Below are positions 45,117 through 56,614 of a stretch of DNA of 64,000 nt, in pieces. Every line of letters starts with the position of its first letter. Positions within the stretch are counted from its first letter, which is position 1. The position numbers and the translations under genes are program-made. The notes under the pieces were generated by a model that ran no database searches, was not told the origin of the DNA, and saw only the letters and a list, made by a program, of their open reading frames with translations. Origin of the DNA: Aselliscus stoliczkanus (Eukaryota; Chordata; Mammalia; Chiroptera; Hipposideridae); assembly GCA_033961575.1 (NCBI GenBank), contig CM066728.1:108084852-108148851 (forward strand), written 5' to 3'.

Positions 45117-47305
45117 GACCTCTCACAGTTAATCCTCCGTTCCAACTCCAAATACAAAATGCGGAAAGCTTTTAGCTGGCTTACACCCCAGAGAAGGACT
45201 GTATTAAAGCATGTATTTCCCACAGTTTACAACATTGAGAACTTTCCCCACCATCAACTGTGAAATATAGTTCTTTGGCATGAATCTCACTTCTGCAGTA
45301 TTGTAGGACATCAAGTCTGTGCTCCATGTTGGGTAAAAACTAATCTAAATTATATCCTTTCTTAAAATTCTAGGACCAGAACTTGTAAAACACGAGCCAT
45401 CAGATCCACAGCTGCTCTGGGATGCTATCTCGATCCTCTGAGGACGCTGCTAATGAATGGACAAGTCACAGCTCTGCAGCCCGGAGATGGCTGTCAACCT
45501 TTGTCACACACTCCCAGAACTTCAATTCAAGATCAAGGTCACACATTAATACATACAACGGAGTAAACCAGAAACAACCTGGTTGGCAACTAGTAGAAAA
45601 CCATAACAAAAAATGGAAGAAAAAAATGAAATCACTGCAGCATCTTTTCTCTTCTGAAAGATCTTCATAAATGTAAACTTCCTATCTTTGTGAAGTTCTG
45701 TTTTGGTTTCTCTTATCCTGCCTCTCTCCCTACCGCCCTGATTTGCTGTCCTTTCAGTCATTTGGAGAGAGATTCTTTCCATAGAAACAATTAGCAACTT
45801 CAGAGAATTTTGTGAATGAAACCTTCAGACCCACCATAGAATTCTGCTTTCTCCTTTGTTGTCTTTCTGAGAGCCAGGGATGGCCCTGTGCAATCATTTA
45901 TGCACCCGGCCCCGTTCATTTCCTCTGTGCTATCTGCAGTCAAGACCCACATTTCATGTTAATACAGCAACACAAGCAACACCCATTTATGAAATAGCTT
46001 CCCTCTTCAACACATGGTGAGTGTCTCTTCACTACCCAGGGATGCTCCTAATTCTTCATGTTTTCTGATGATATACTAAGAGTACTACAGTTCTCCCTTT
46101 AAGTAAACTGTTTATCACTACAATAACATCTCCAAATGGCCTTAGGTGTTTTTACTGAAGTTTCTCATTTGTAATTTGTATCTACATGACTACATCATTA
46201 AGTATTCTCTTTTATATTGTGGCCTTTTCAGCAACACTATTTCCTAATCACTTCTCAGAGTTTGCTACTGGGACCTGAAACCCCCACACACCTGTGCTGA
46301 CCACATGTTTGTCATCACAGGTGTAGTCGCCCCCCCAAGACACCCCACAGGGTTATCAACCCTCTGGGTACAAACCCCCACAACTCAGGCACTTTACAGG
46401 AAGTCTAGTAGAAGTTCCTGGAAAAATGGAGGAGACAGCAGCAAGTAGTACATATGCGGTAAATGCATGTATTCCTTATGGTTATATTAAACAGAACATT
46501 ATTTCAGAGAGCAGACCCTTAACTTAAGGAAAACACCAATGAGAGGTCAAGACAAACACACATGACATCAATCCATGTGCTATTCCAACATTAAAATAAA
46601 CCATTTAATAAGCATATTAACTTTAGAAAAGCTGTTCTCCATAGAAGCGCTGTCTCAGACACAGGACTTGCCCTGGTTTGCTATGACCTTATTTTTTCAG
46701 GGACAGACTTTCATCCGCATCCCCAACTCCTCTGACCTCTCCTGGGTGGCCGACAACACTGGCTTCTCGCCCCTGTGGCCTACTCTTACTTGGTGCTGCC
46801 TCTACCCTGGGCTCATCGGACTCTCGCTGGACAAGTTCGTAACCCTCGCTGAGTCTCTTTCTTCAGTAAAATAGAAATACCAACTAGAAGGCATTCTCAT
46901 GATAATTTAATAAGACAAGAGAAAATCATAAACCCAGTAACTTTTAGTTCCCCTTTCCTTTTCTTTGCCTCCTTCTCTTCTCACTCTTTAAAAGCCACCT
47001 TCCATTCCTGTCAGTTCCCTCGGGCCCCTCCCCGACTTGGCCCCCTGCAAGAGTCATTCTTCCCCTTCCTGCCTCTTCCCTTCCTCTGACCCCGCAGGAC
47101 CAGCCATTGAAATTTGTGTGTGGCTAAGAGTAATGTGCTGCTCAATTTGAGTTTCTTGGCCCCAAATCTTGGTATCATCATTTCGACTTCTGGAAGTGGA
47201 AACCAGGAAGCTGAGCGTTTAACAGGCATCTCTAGAGATACTGATCTAATGGGTCAGCTATTCAGATTTTGAAGAGGGGAAGACACATCTAGATCGCCAA
47301 TAAAA
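45117..47305. other. Unassigned non-coding DNA
   Basis: A C-run lies at 46330-46338. No gene or named repeat recognised. Confidence 0.4.
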
Positions 47306-47490
47306 CATGAAAGACAGGGCTTTCCAGCCTTGGCTGTACATTGAGATTCCTGGGGAGTGTTTGAAAGTCCTGTTGTCCAGACGCACACTGGAGCAAATAA
47401 ACGAGGATCTCTCCGCGAAGGATCCAGGTACAGGTCTTCTTACAGGGAAAGGCAGCCTGAGCAAGGTTCTGAGCTCTGTAAGACTTTAGC
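47306..47490 (+). mobile_element. hAT-Charlie MITE-like fragment (MER5/MER58 type)
   Basis: 'gggctttccagccttggctgtacattgagattcctggggagtgtttgaaa' (47317-47366) fits the left part of MER5/MER58-like elements (ggctgcacattagaatcacctgggg... pattern). The right half is poorly preserved. No coding content. Confidence 0.45.
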
Positions 47491-47634
47491 ACAGACTTTA
47501 GTGACTCTCACACAGATAAGAGATTGGGAACTAACGACTTAAAGTCACAGATTATGTGACACCCGCAATAAATAACAGGGGGACTTAACACACTCAACTA
47601 TTATAAAATAAGATTTTGCTCTTTTATAACACAC

Positions 47635-48420
47635 TTTTTAAAATTTAGGATAGTTTTAGACTAACAAAATGTTGTAAAGATAGTATAGAAAGTTTCTGCA
47701 TACCTCAACCCAGCTTTGCATATTGCTAACATGTCACGTTAATTCATCACAACTAATGAACCACCATTAATAAATTATTCTTTTTTTTTTTTTTTGAGGC
47801 ATTGTCACTGGCCCTCATATATTGGATCCGAACTGGGGCCGCTGGCTTCCGAAGCCAGGGCTTAACCACCATGCCACTCAGCCAGCCCTAGATTATTCTT
47901 AACTAAAGTTATTCCATTCAAATATTTTTCATTTTCCTTAGTTTTTATCTAATGTCTTTTTCTGTTCTAGGATCCCATCTGGGATACCACATTTAATCAT
48001 CACAATGCTTAGGCTTCTCTTGGTTGTGACAGGTTCTTAGACGTTCTTTGTCTTTTGATGAAGTTGACAGTTTTGAGGAGTACAGGTCATGTAATTTGTA
48101 TGTGTTTGTCTGACATTTTCCTCATGGTTAGGCAGGGGTTATGCAAGATTGAGACAAAGATCACAGAGGTACAGTGTCATTCTTGTCACGTCATATCAGG
48201 GGTGTATAATATAAACACGGCTGTCGATGGTGGCCTTTTTCAAAGGGCTGAGATAGAGTTCCTCAGATTTCTCTACTGTAGTTACTCTTGTGTCTCCTCT
48301 TTCTAGAATGTACTCTTTGGAAGGATGGCACTACAAAAAGCCCACATCTAAGGAATTAACTCCACCTCAATGAGGGCAGAGGACCAACATAATTTATTTG
48401 GAATTCTTCTACATTGAAGA
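47635..48420 (-). mobile_element. L1M 3' UTR, minus strand, interrupted by a SINE
   Basis: Antisense of the same L1M 3' region as at 20010-20240 but longer: 'aggatagttttagactaac', 'ttgtaaagatagtatagaaagtttc', 'gttctaggatcccatctgggatacc' (47966-47990), 'gacagttttgaggagtacaggtcatg' (48066-48091) and 'tttggaattcttctac' (48399-48414). The SINE at 47782-47888 splits it. Confidence 0.75.
47782..47888 (-). mobile_element. tRNA-head SINE, short form, copy 7
   Basis: Minus-strand short copy with a poly-T, linker and tRNA-like head ending 'cagccagccc'. An 11-bp target-site duplication with one mismatch (taaattattct / tagattattct) flanks it at 47771-47781 and 47889-47899. It is inserted in the L1M 3' UTR, so it is younger than that L1. 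Confidence 0.9.
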
Positions 48421-48439
48421 CTTTTCTCTTTTCTCCCAT

Positions 48440-48706
48440 TGTAAATTGAACCTTACTAAATTAGGGACTATTTGCACATCAATCATGGTCCATAATATAA
48501 TGTTCTGTAATCTATAACATATATATATGTACAATTGTTCTTACCACATGCAAAAAATGGTAATTACGTGACACAATAGAGGTATTAACTAATCATATTT
48601 TGGTAATCGTTTTGCAATATATATGTGTATCAAATCATCACATTGTATATTTTAAATTTACACAATGTTATATGTCAATTATATCTCAATAAAGCTGGAA
48701 AACAGA
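48440..48706 (+). mobile_element. L1M 3' terminus, sense
   Basis: 'atatgtgtatcaaatcatcacattgtatattttaaat' (48621-48657) and 'tatgtcaattatatctcaataaagctgg' (48671-48698) are the L1M 3' end in sense. It abuts the minus-strand L1M but represents a second element, because both pieces carry the 3' terminus. Confidence 0.75.
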
Positions 48707-49329
48707 GAGTTCCACAGTACCTCAGCTACTGAGACAAATAAGTAAAATGGGCACTTGAAAAATTCTGCCCCTTTCTCAGTGTTTGGCATTGTTTGTCTTA
48801 CCTATTGGCTGCTGAAAGAGAGAGAGAGAAACAACAACATTTTACTAACCATTGTCACCCCTATAAATTTAATTTAAAAAATAATAAAGTGTAGGACATT
48901 ACAGAGAAACAAAACAGAAGAAACTCTTCAGTGAAAAGAATCTTATAATACCTCATGCAATTATTACTAAAAGGTCTTTTAAACTTAAACACTCTCACAG
49001 ATAAAATAATGATGTTTTCCTTTTGATCATTTATATATAGACAATTTTAGAATTGAAACTTAGATTTTTTTCTACAGCCCTCATCCCTCAAGTATATCCT
49101 ACTAGAGATATGAGCCATTTTGATACTTCTGTTACCTGATTGAGAAAATAAACAAATGACAAAGAAAAACATAAAGCCAAATACATGCAATTCACATGTG
49201 GATTTTCATATCCATTTTCATAATCATTGATGCATTTACATTAATGTACAAAATTTCCTCTTTTGTTTTATTTTCCTGCTTCATTTTTTAAAGCCATATC
49301 CTTTCCCAAAAAGATTTAAGTAAGGTATC
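48707..49329. other. Unassigned AT-rich DNA
   Basis: Nothing recognised. Confidence 0.45.
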
Positions 49330-49825
49330 TCTGGTAGATTCCCAAATTAGCCACGACTCTTCACTTCTCTTTGTATCCCCGCACTTTGCAATGTAACATT
49401 CCATCTCTATCATCAAGGGGACATGCATACTTCTCCACCCCTTAAATCTGCTTGGGCTAATGGAATGTGGTAGAATGAAGGGGAGTCAGTTCCAAACCCA
49501 GGCTCCAGAGGTCTCGTACACTCTGCTCACTCCCTTGGAAACTGCCACTTGCGTGTCAGCAGCCCGGTTGATAAAACACATGGCCCAGGCACCCCTTATT
49601 GCCCCAACTAAGAGCCAGACATTTATCATGCATACAGATAAGATAATCTGGCCCAGCCAGGGCCCAGCCTCCTCTCCAGCTACACACAGGTGTGTGAGCC
49701 AGTCCAGTGAATATCAAAACCACCAGACTGAGCCTGTCTACATTGTTCACCCAAAAAATCATGAGCCAAATCAGTGATCGTTCTTGTAAGTGGTGCTTAA
49801 GTGGTTTGTGAAACACAAGTAGCCA
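49330..49825 (+). mobile_element. MLT1-like (MaLR) LTR
   Basis: It follows the MLT1C/D-type pattern: 'cttgggctaatggaatgtggtagaatgaagg' (49451-49481), the 'ccttggaaactgccac' block (49532-49547), 'gtgtgtgagccagtcc' and a 3' end like 'aagtggtgcttaagtggtttgtgaaac' (49788-49814). Frames of 105 and 86 codons within it are not genes. Confidence 0.5.
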
Positions 49826-49909
49826 AATGAGTCATCAGTTTACAAAGATACATACGGTGCAATGAGATGAAATACTCTAAAAATGAGCAATAAAGAAAAT
49901 TAGTGTATT

Positions 49910-50052
49910 TGAGCTGGCCGAGTGGCTCAGTTGGTTAAGAGCTCGCTCAAGAGTGCGAGCTGAGCTCTGAGCAACAGCAGTTTGATGCCCAACCCAAGCT
50001 GAGCTGCCGTGAAGCTGCCAACAGGTGGCAGGATGGCTCAGCTAAAAAAAAA
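49910..50052 (+). mobile_element. Second SINE type, about 140 bp, tRNA-like head
   Basis: The head 'gctggccgagtggctcagttggttaagagc' (49913-49942) has a clear pol III A box. The B box (agtttgatgcc) is degenerate, and the rest differs from the other SINEs here. It ends in an A-run. Near-duplicated flanks (aagaaaattagtgtat at about 49894-49908 and aagaaaaattactgtat at about 50053-50069) suggest a target-site duplication. Probably an older or distinct subfamily. Confidence 0.75.
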
Positions 50053-50069
50053 AAGAAAAATTACTGTAT

Positions 50070-50828
50070 AGAATCTTATTATAAATGCTTGTATAAGCAG
50101 TTTTTAATTAGGGGAGATTACCAGAATTACTTTAAAATATAACTCAACATAACAGTAACCAAGATTTCTCATCACCCGAATTGCATATAAACAAATCTGG
50201 CCTCTTACTACTATGATAGGTTTACTTTTTGTGGTTGCATGGGTGATTCTGAAATTACTTTGTGCACACCATAGCACCAAGCATACGAGTAAATATAGTA
50301 ATGCTATCAGAAGCCAGGGCTCTCACTGTGGCAACTGTCCAGGAAAACCCAGCAAGTGTAGATGGAGAAAAACAGAATCTCAACGAGGTGGTTAAGTTTC
50401 AGATCACCAGTGGGAGTGATGGACTTCGTCGTGTGAACATATCGTCACATCTGACCCAGCTGGTTGTGCATAAACTCATTCAGGTCATGAGGGTGTATCA
50501 AACTCCAAATAAGAAAAATTTTATAAAATTCCTAGGCTGCATTCAAAATATTTTTCAAGAGGTAGTGACAATCTGAAGAACTAAACTAGAAGACTAAAGG
50601 GAAATAACAAAAGCAATAAGGAATCCTAGACTAGGTCTGTACCACAGAATACTAAAAATGGTACCATTGGGGCAAATGAAGGAATTAGAATGCACAGTAC
50701 AGATTAGGTAAAATTATCAGGTCAATATGATATTTTTTGAAGTTGATAACCATACTATGATATGTATGAGAACATTCTGTTCTTATAAAATATACACTTA
50801 AGTAGCCAGAGGGAAGGACATGATATTA
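50070..50828. other. Unassigned DNA with a 104-codon frame
   Basis: The frame at 50262-50576 (+) reads like ordinary protein in composition (VKFQITSGSDGLRRVNIS, then LTQLVVHKLIQVMRVYQT) but I recognise no family. No intron signals or A-tail that would mark a processed pseudogene are evident. I leave it uncalled. Confidence 0.35.
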
Positions 50829-50830
50829 AA

Positions 50831-50916
50831 TATTGGGTTGTCGGAAAAGTCATGACGTATTTTTTTCTATGTTTTTCATTACAAAAATGCATCATGACTT
50901 TTCCAACAACCCAATA
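50831..50916. mobile_element. Mariner-type hairpin MITE (86 bp)
   Basis: A near-perfect palindrome bounded by TA. The left arm begins tattgggttgtcggaaaagt, and the reverse complement of the right arm reads tattgggttgttggaaaagt and continues catgatgcattttt against catgacgtattttt. Only about four positions differ over the ~36-bp arms, and the loop is very short. The TTGGGTTG start and TA target are typical of mariner termini, and the size matches MADE1-like mariner MITEs. No coding content. Transcribed, it would fold into a long hairpin. Confidence 0.85.
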
Positions 50917-53329
50917 TATATTCTCAAGTGGTTCAGAAAAGGAGTTAAATGAATGCGCTTTATATACTAAAGTGAATACATTGTTCATAACTGAAATTAA
51001 CAAAAGAATGTATTTCCTCAAATAAAATTAATAGACTTCAGTCATTTGCACAGGTATTCTCAGTTTCTCAGAGAATACAGTGACCTAATATTTTTTGGTA
51101 ATCATGTTTATTATATACCACAATATACATATTCCTTTTACTTCTTTCTATTCCATACACTCTCTATGGCTTGTAGCTATGCACTTAACAGGTTCAGTAA
51201 TATAATTTTGATAATTAATAATATATTTAACAGGGTCAACCATGTTATTTTAAAATGTGTTGTGGTACAAATATATGAGAACTATATATAACTGGGTTAA
51301 GAAGAGGAGTAAATAGTGACCAAATCATTGAGGCAGAAACAACCATCCCCCAACACTGTGGAGATGGTTATTTGGAAGGGATTTTCCCTTAAAGTCTGCC
51401 ATTTTTACCTTAATTCTTAAAAATACCCATATTTTGAAAGAATCTTTAACTTTAGGACATTAAGATGTTGAGAATTTGGGGGGATATTTAATATAATAAA
51501 ATAAGTGAAGTCAAGGTCCTATAAAATCATGACTGTCCCAAGAATATTAAATGCTATAATTTAAGTTTAAGGGACAATGTTTGGGTGAATAGTCTCATTA
51601 ATACTTTGGGCTCCATCTTCACTGCTCTGTAAAGCACGTGCTAGGGGAGAACATTTCAGAGGCCATGCCTGAAGCTCTGCAGACATATTGAATCCAGCAG
51701 GGTGAACAGGGCCAAGAAGGCTTTGTTATGGGACAAAGAGAATCCTGACGAAGAGATGTGATGTGAGTAAAGCAGTTGTAAATAATTCTTCACATTTCCC
51801 CGCTGCATTGTGCCGCGTGTGCAATCTGGGTCCTCTCTGCACGTTTGCCTGAGCTGTGATTGGTTCGCAGGTTCACCTTTGTCCACAATCATGAACAATT
51901 GCCACTTTCTTTTTAAGTCTTAGATTTAATATTGTGGAAATAACAATTCCTTCTTATGTGGATACTAGCTGAACTAGTAAGAAAAAATTCTGAACTTTAA
52001 AAGTGTCAGAAAGTATGTTGCACAAGGTAATTGAGATAATGAATTGTATGACTTTCTAATCAGTTTTGACCTATGTTGACTAGTCCAGGCCCTTTTGTGT
52101 TTTGGATGCACTGATCAAGTTGTTTTGATCAACAGAAAGGAACCTATTAGCCACTCATCAAAGATTGTTTTAGAAAACACATAATTCTGTTGACATGCTT
52201 TAGATTAAAGGTTTTGCTGATGGTGTTAAGTCTACATTCTTCAATAAATATTCATTCAACACACTTTTATTAAGTACCCACAATGCACTAGTAGTAGTTA
52301 CATGTAATTGGAAGAGAAGTGGTAGAATCTCAAACTTCAAGTCATTTAGAGTATATTAAAACATATAACCTATGATTTATGCCTTGATGAGAAAAATACT
52401 CAAACTGATAGAAGATAAAGACTTCTGTCTCCTCACAGTCAAGTGATATGAGCAAAATGATAAATTCTCTGCAACATTAGTCTTCAATATACTATCTAAT
52501 GCTAAATGGATAGTGATCTCTCAACAATGCTTGGAATTCATCAAGGAAGAGCCATAAGTTTATCTTTACTTATTAAGCTGAAAAGAATTCTCTGCCACTA
52601 CACTTGCCTTCTTACTTATGGAAGAATTTTCTTATAGATAAAACCCCTCCTTCAATTTTATTCATCCTCACTTATTGCCTATATTGATGCAAGAGACTAC
52701 AGAAAATAATCACTTGACAAGTAAGTATACTTTATGCCACACACTTTGGTGAGAGACTGCATTGATTCAATCATTCTGAGAGACAATTTAACAATGTGTC
52801 AAAAATTATATTAATGTTAGGACTTTTTGCCCAATGATTGCTCTTCTAGGGTTTTATACTAAAGGCATAACTGGAACCAAAATGGTAGACAATTCATGTG
52901 CAAGAGGCCAAAATCCTGGAGAAAAAAGAAGTACTGAGAAGTGAGCTTGCATATTGTTGTATGTCCCTCTAAGCATTTGCCAAATTCTTAAACTGTCCAG
53001 GTGAAGTGCATGAGAAACTAGGCAGACAAGAGCTGAATATTGGAGTGCAGTTTTCAGTAGATTTCCAATTTAGAGGAGATAAGAAGTGGCGCTGAGAACT
53101 GAAGATGTATTTGGAACGCTGGCTATGCTGTAGACTCTGAATTTGACAACTGGGGAGCTGGGCGATAGCAGCAGGCGGCACGAAGGGTAGACAAAGGTGT
53201 CAAAATTTCAACTTGAGTTGAGTCAGCTGAGACCTATGCTTAATAAAATGATTCGCTCCACTCCAGCTGTCTACAGTAGGACATGGTGAACCTTCTCCAG
53301 AGTAAGATAACATCTAGAGCTTTAAAATG
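50917..53329. other. Unassigned non-coding DNA
   Basis: A weak L1-like piece at 52820-52890 (gattgctcttctagggttttatact...). No gene recognised. Confidence 0.4.
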
Positions 53330-54795
53330 AGGGCCTGAGTCAGAAGGTCTGAGTTGCATACATTTAGAGTCCCAAAAGAAAAGAAGAGAGAGACTGAGAG
53401 AGAAATCAATAATTTCCTAAATTCAATAAAGAAATCATCATACAGATTTAAAAAGTTAAATGAATTCAGACAGCATTAACACAAAATGACCACATCTAGA
53501 TGAGCCATAATAAAAATTCTGAAAATATGAAAGAAAAAGGGGTAATTTGAAAAACAGCCAGAAATAAAAATACATATAAACTCCAAAGGAGTCAGAATGA
53601 GACTGCCAGCCGGTATTGTCAGCAGACACCGTGGAGCCAGAGGAAAACAAAACGACACCATTAAAAGGCTGAAAGAAAATAATCTCCAATCTAGAATTCT
53701 ATAGCAAGTAAAAATCCCCTACACGTATGTAGGTAAAATAAACAGGACAAATCAATTAAAAACAGAATTATCACCTTCATATTTTCACTGAAAAAAATGT
53801 TAAAAGTGGTTTTCTTGCAAGAATAAAATAATTCAAGATGGAAAAAAGAAATTACAATAGAATCAAGAATAGCAGAAAGAATAAATCTGTTAGTAAATAT
53901 AAATGAATATTAACATTAGAAAACAAATGATGCTTTGTAGTCTGTAAATTATATGTAAATATCAAATAGCACAATAACATTAAGTATTCAAAAGGTAATT
54001 TAAATGAAGTCAAAGTGTCCTTATGTACTAGTATTGTATAGGAAGATATAGATAAAACAATTTATTGGAGGATAAAATAATTCACTGAGGTATGTTGTAA
54101 TCTCTAAAGCAACTTCTGAAGAAATGTACAGTAAAAGAATATGTAACTAAAAAGTAGGTAAAGATAATTAATGAGTTAATCCAAATGAAATGAAAAGAAG
54201 AAACAAAAGAGATACATCAAACTGCTGGGATCAAAAGAAAACAAATGGAAGAAAAAAATGCATATGTTTCAATAAATGGTGTAACCATTTCATACAATGA
54301 GATAAGTCGGTATGTGGTGGAATAGAATTTATCTCTTCCCAATATTTACTTTAAATGGGTCAGACACCCAAGTGTAAAACCTAAAATTAAAAGACTTATA
54401 AAAGAATATATAGAAGAAAATCTTTGTGATCTTGGGACACATAGATTCTAAGAAAAAGTTTCTTAGAATAGAAAAGTCACAAATGATAAAAGAAATGTAA
54501 ATGAAATGTGTATATTTCTAAAAATACCATAAGGAAAATGAGAAGACAAGCCATAAATGAGAAGAAAAATATTTTCAGCATCTACATATACTAAATTATA
54601 TAAAAGTATATGTAATATGCATAGTAAAAACTTTTACTCTTCAATAATAATAAGAAAACTCAATAAACATAAGGAAATGATTTGAAGAGACACATTACAA
54701 AGAAGATATATGAATGGCCAAGAAGGACATGAAAAATCACTGTACATTATTAGTCCTTAAGGACATGCAAATCAAACCATTAGGTTAAAAAAATG
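53330..54795 (+). mobile_element. L1M ORF2-containing relic, sense
   Basis: Sense L1M. It has 'ctccaatctagaattctatagcaa' (53682-53705) in the 5' part. In the 3' part it has 'gaaaatctttgtgatcttggga' (54417-54438), 'ggaaaatgagaagacaagcca' (54533-54553), 'tttactcttcaataataataagaaaactcaataa' (54632-54665) and 'ggacatgcaaatcaaacca' (54761-54779). The order is collinear with L1M consensus, with a poorly matching middle. It stops before the ORF2 C-terminus; no reading frame survives. Confidence 0.7.
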
Positions 54796-55019
54796 TATAA
54801 GACATAAATTCACCAATTACACAACTGATGGACCTTGGCAAAAGCAATTGAAAATGCCAAAGAAAGTAGAAGAAAATGGATTACGAAATACAATAGCCAG
54901 AAATGAAAAGCAATCAATTAGGTCAAAGGTACAGAAATCTTTGACAAGTCTGAGTAAGAGAAAAAGACAGCAGATGCAAATAAGTAGCCCAGGAAACCAC
55001 CCAAGTCACAATAAGAACT

Positions 55020-55212
55020 AACTCTTAGTGAGCAATAGGTCCAGGAGGGTCACTGTCCTACGCACCCCTACATATATTAATGCATTTAACCCTTAAAACA
55101 ACCCTACAAAGTCAGACTATGATTCCCATTTTACAGCTGAGGAAACAGGGAAAACTCAGGGGTAGTGGAGGCAGGACCAAAGTCTGGAAAATCTAGTTCC
55201 AGCGTCCAAGAA
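55020..55212 (+). repeat. MIR SINE fragment
   Basis: 'atattaatgcatttaacccttaaaacaacccta' (55075-55107) and 'gattcccattttacagctgaggaaac' (55121-55146) are the MIR core. Confidence 0.8.
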
Positions 55213-55501
55213 TTCCGCTACCTCGGGGGAGACTGAATCGAACCACTTCGGAGGAGATTAAAACAGTTGTGTGTGCATCTAAGGTACGATCGTAGTAGAA
55301 TCAACATTTCAACATTTAGAAAAAATAAATGAAGATGAAAATGATGGTGCTCTACTAAATGTTTAATGGAATTATGAATAGAGCAATAAGCAAATAAAAT
55401 TGAAAGTGGAACATAAAATCTAAGCACTAAAAAGGTAAAGGCATATAATATAATATATGCCTATATGTGCAAATTTGCCAAGCAATGAGAGAGCCAGCAC
55501 T

Positions 55502-55865
55502 TCCAATGCTGCTGCTACTCACATTACTGCTACTATTGCTGTTACTACTACCACTACTACTACTATTACTATTACTGCTACTACTGCTGCTCCTTCAGGT
55601 ACTATTGCTGCTGGTATTACTGCTCCTACTACCCCCCCACTCTCACTATTACTACAACTACTACTGCTCTCCTGCTACTATTACTACTGCTGCTGTTATT
55701 CCTACCACTACTTCTACTACTAGTACTACTCTGCTACTACTGCTCCTATCCCCCCTATTACTATCGTTGCTTCTATTACTAATGCTACTACTACAAACTT
55801 GACTATTGCTATTATCTCAGCCACTCTCACCACCACCGTTATTACTCCTATTACTACCATAACTA
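55502..55865 (+). repeat. Degenerate trinucleotide (ACT/GCT/ATT)n array, about 360 bp
   Basis: Continuous array of ACT, GCT and ATT triplets with occasional CCT and ACC variants. The triplet phase is mostly kept, so frames stay open (88 codons at 55457-55723 and 111 codons at 55467-55802). They translate as poly-Thr/Ile/Ala in one frame and poly-Leu in the other. These are products of the repeat, not genes. Confidence 0.92.
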
Positions 55866-55869
55866 CACA

Positions 55870-56015
55870 AGCAATAAGCTTTAGTGCTTACTATTGGCTT
55901 TATCCATATTAATTTATTTAATCCTCACAGAAATCCTAGGACGTGGGCACTATAAATTATGACAACTCTTCTAGAGCACACAAATAGAGCAACATATTAA
56001 ATATTACCACGACTT
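55870..56015 (+). repeat. MIR SINE fragment
   Basis: 'tttagtgcttactattggc' and 'ttaatttatttaatcctcacagaaatcctaggacgtgggcac' (55909-55950) fit the MIR core. It directly follows the trinucleotide array. Confidence 0.6.
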
Positions 56016-56481
56016 AACCGATTTGCAGCTCTGCGTTCAAGCACAAGAAAGACTCCGTGTCCCCGCCTCTTCCCAAGTCACAAGTCTAGTTGTTGCCCGT
56101 GCGTGGCATGGCCTCTGCCACTGTGAGATCTTCATGCTTCCTCCCCGTCTCATGACGGTGACAGTCTCACGTTCCAGATGGTGTGGCCAGAAAGCAGCGA
56201 AGATGAGTGTCTCTGAAGTAGAGTCCTCAAGTGACTTCGTGTGGAACAAAGCTCAACGACTTTGCGTCACCACCATTAGCTGAAGTAGATCTTTCTTGGT
56301 TAAGCTACTGAGACAGGGAGGGATATTATTAATTATTACGGCAGAGTCTAGCTTAACCAGACGAATATAAGCTAGTATTCAAATCTGGATTCATATCATA
56401 GGAATTAAAACTACGGAGCAACCTGTGAGTATAAATACAAGAATCCTTAGGAACCTTTACAATGGAGTCCAATTAGGGATT
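56016..56481. other. Unassigned non-coding DNA
   Basis: An 86-codon frame at 56023-56283 (+) has no recognisable domain. Nothing else seen. Confidence 0.4.
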
Positions 56482-56496
56482 AAAAGGACACCACCT

Positions 56497-56599
56497 GGGC
56501 CGGCCGAATGGCGCAGTGGTTAAACGCTGGCTTGGGAAGCCAGCGACTCCAGTTCAGGTCCCACATGTGAGGGCCAGTGACACTGCCCTCAAAAAAAAA
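56497..56599 (+). mobile_element. tRNA-head SINE, short form, copy 8
   Basis: The cleanest short copy. It carries the A box tggcgcagtgg (56509-56519) and a B-box-like agttcaggtcc (56551-56561). The anticodon arm has a 5-bp stem, ctggc/gccag, closing a 7-nt loop ttgggaa, which places GGG at the anticodon positions. Then come linker 'gggccagtgacactgccctc' and the A-tail. A 15-bp target-site duplication with one mismatch (aaaaggacaccacct, 56482-56496; aaaaggacgccacct, 56600-56614) flanks it. The cloverleaf is not a tRNA gene: the acceptor stem does not pair and an A-tail follows. Confidence 0.95.
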
Positions 56600-56614
56600 A
56601 AAAGGACGCCACCT

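Noticed and set aside
47635..48706. Second twin-primed L1, since antisense and sense L1M abut near 48420-48440
   Set aside because: Both pieces contain the L1 3' terminus, so they are two separate insertions and not one inverted element.
55467..55802. Poly-leucine frame
   Set aside because: Generated entirely by the trinucleotide repeat.
56497..56570. tRNA gene
   Set aside because: A and B boxes and an anticodon arm are present, but the acceptor ends do not pair, an A-tail follows, and a target-site duplication flanks it: a SINE.
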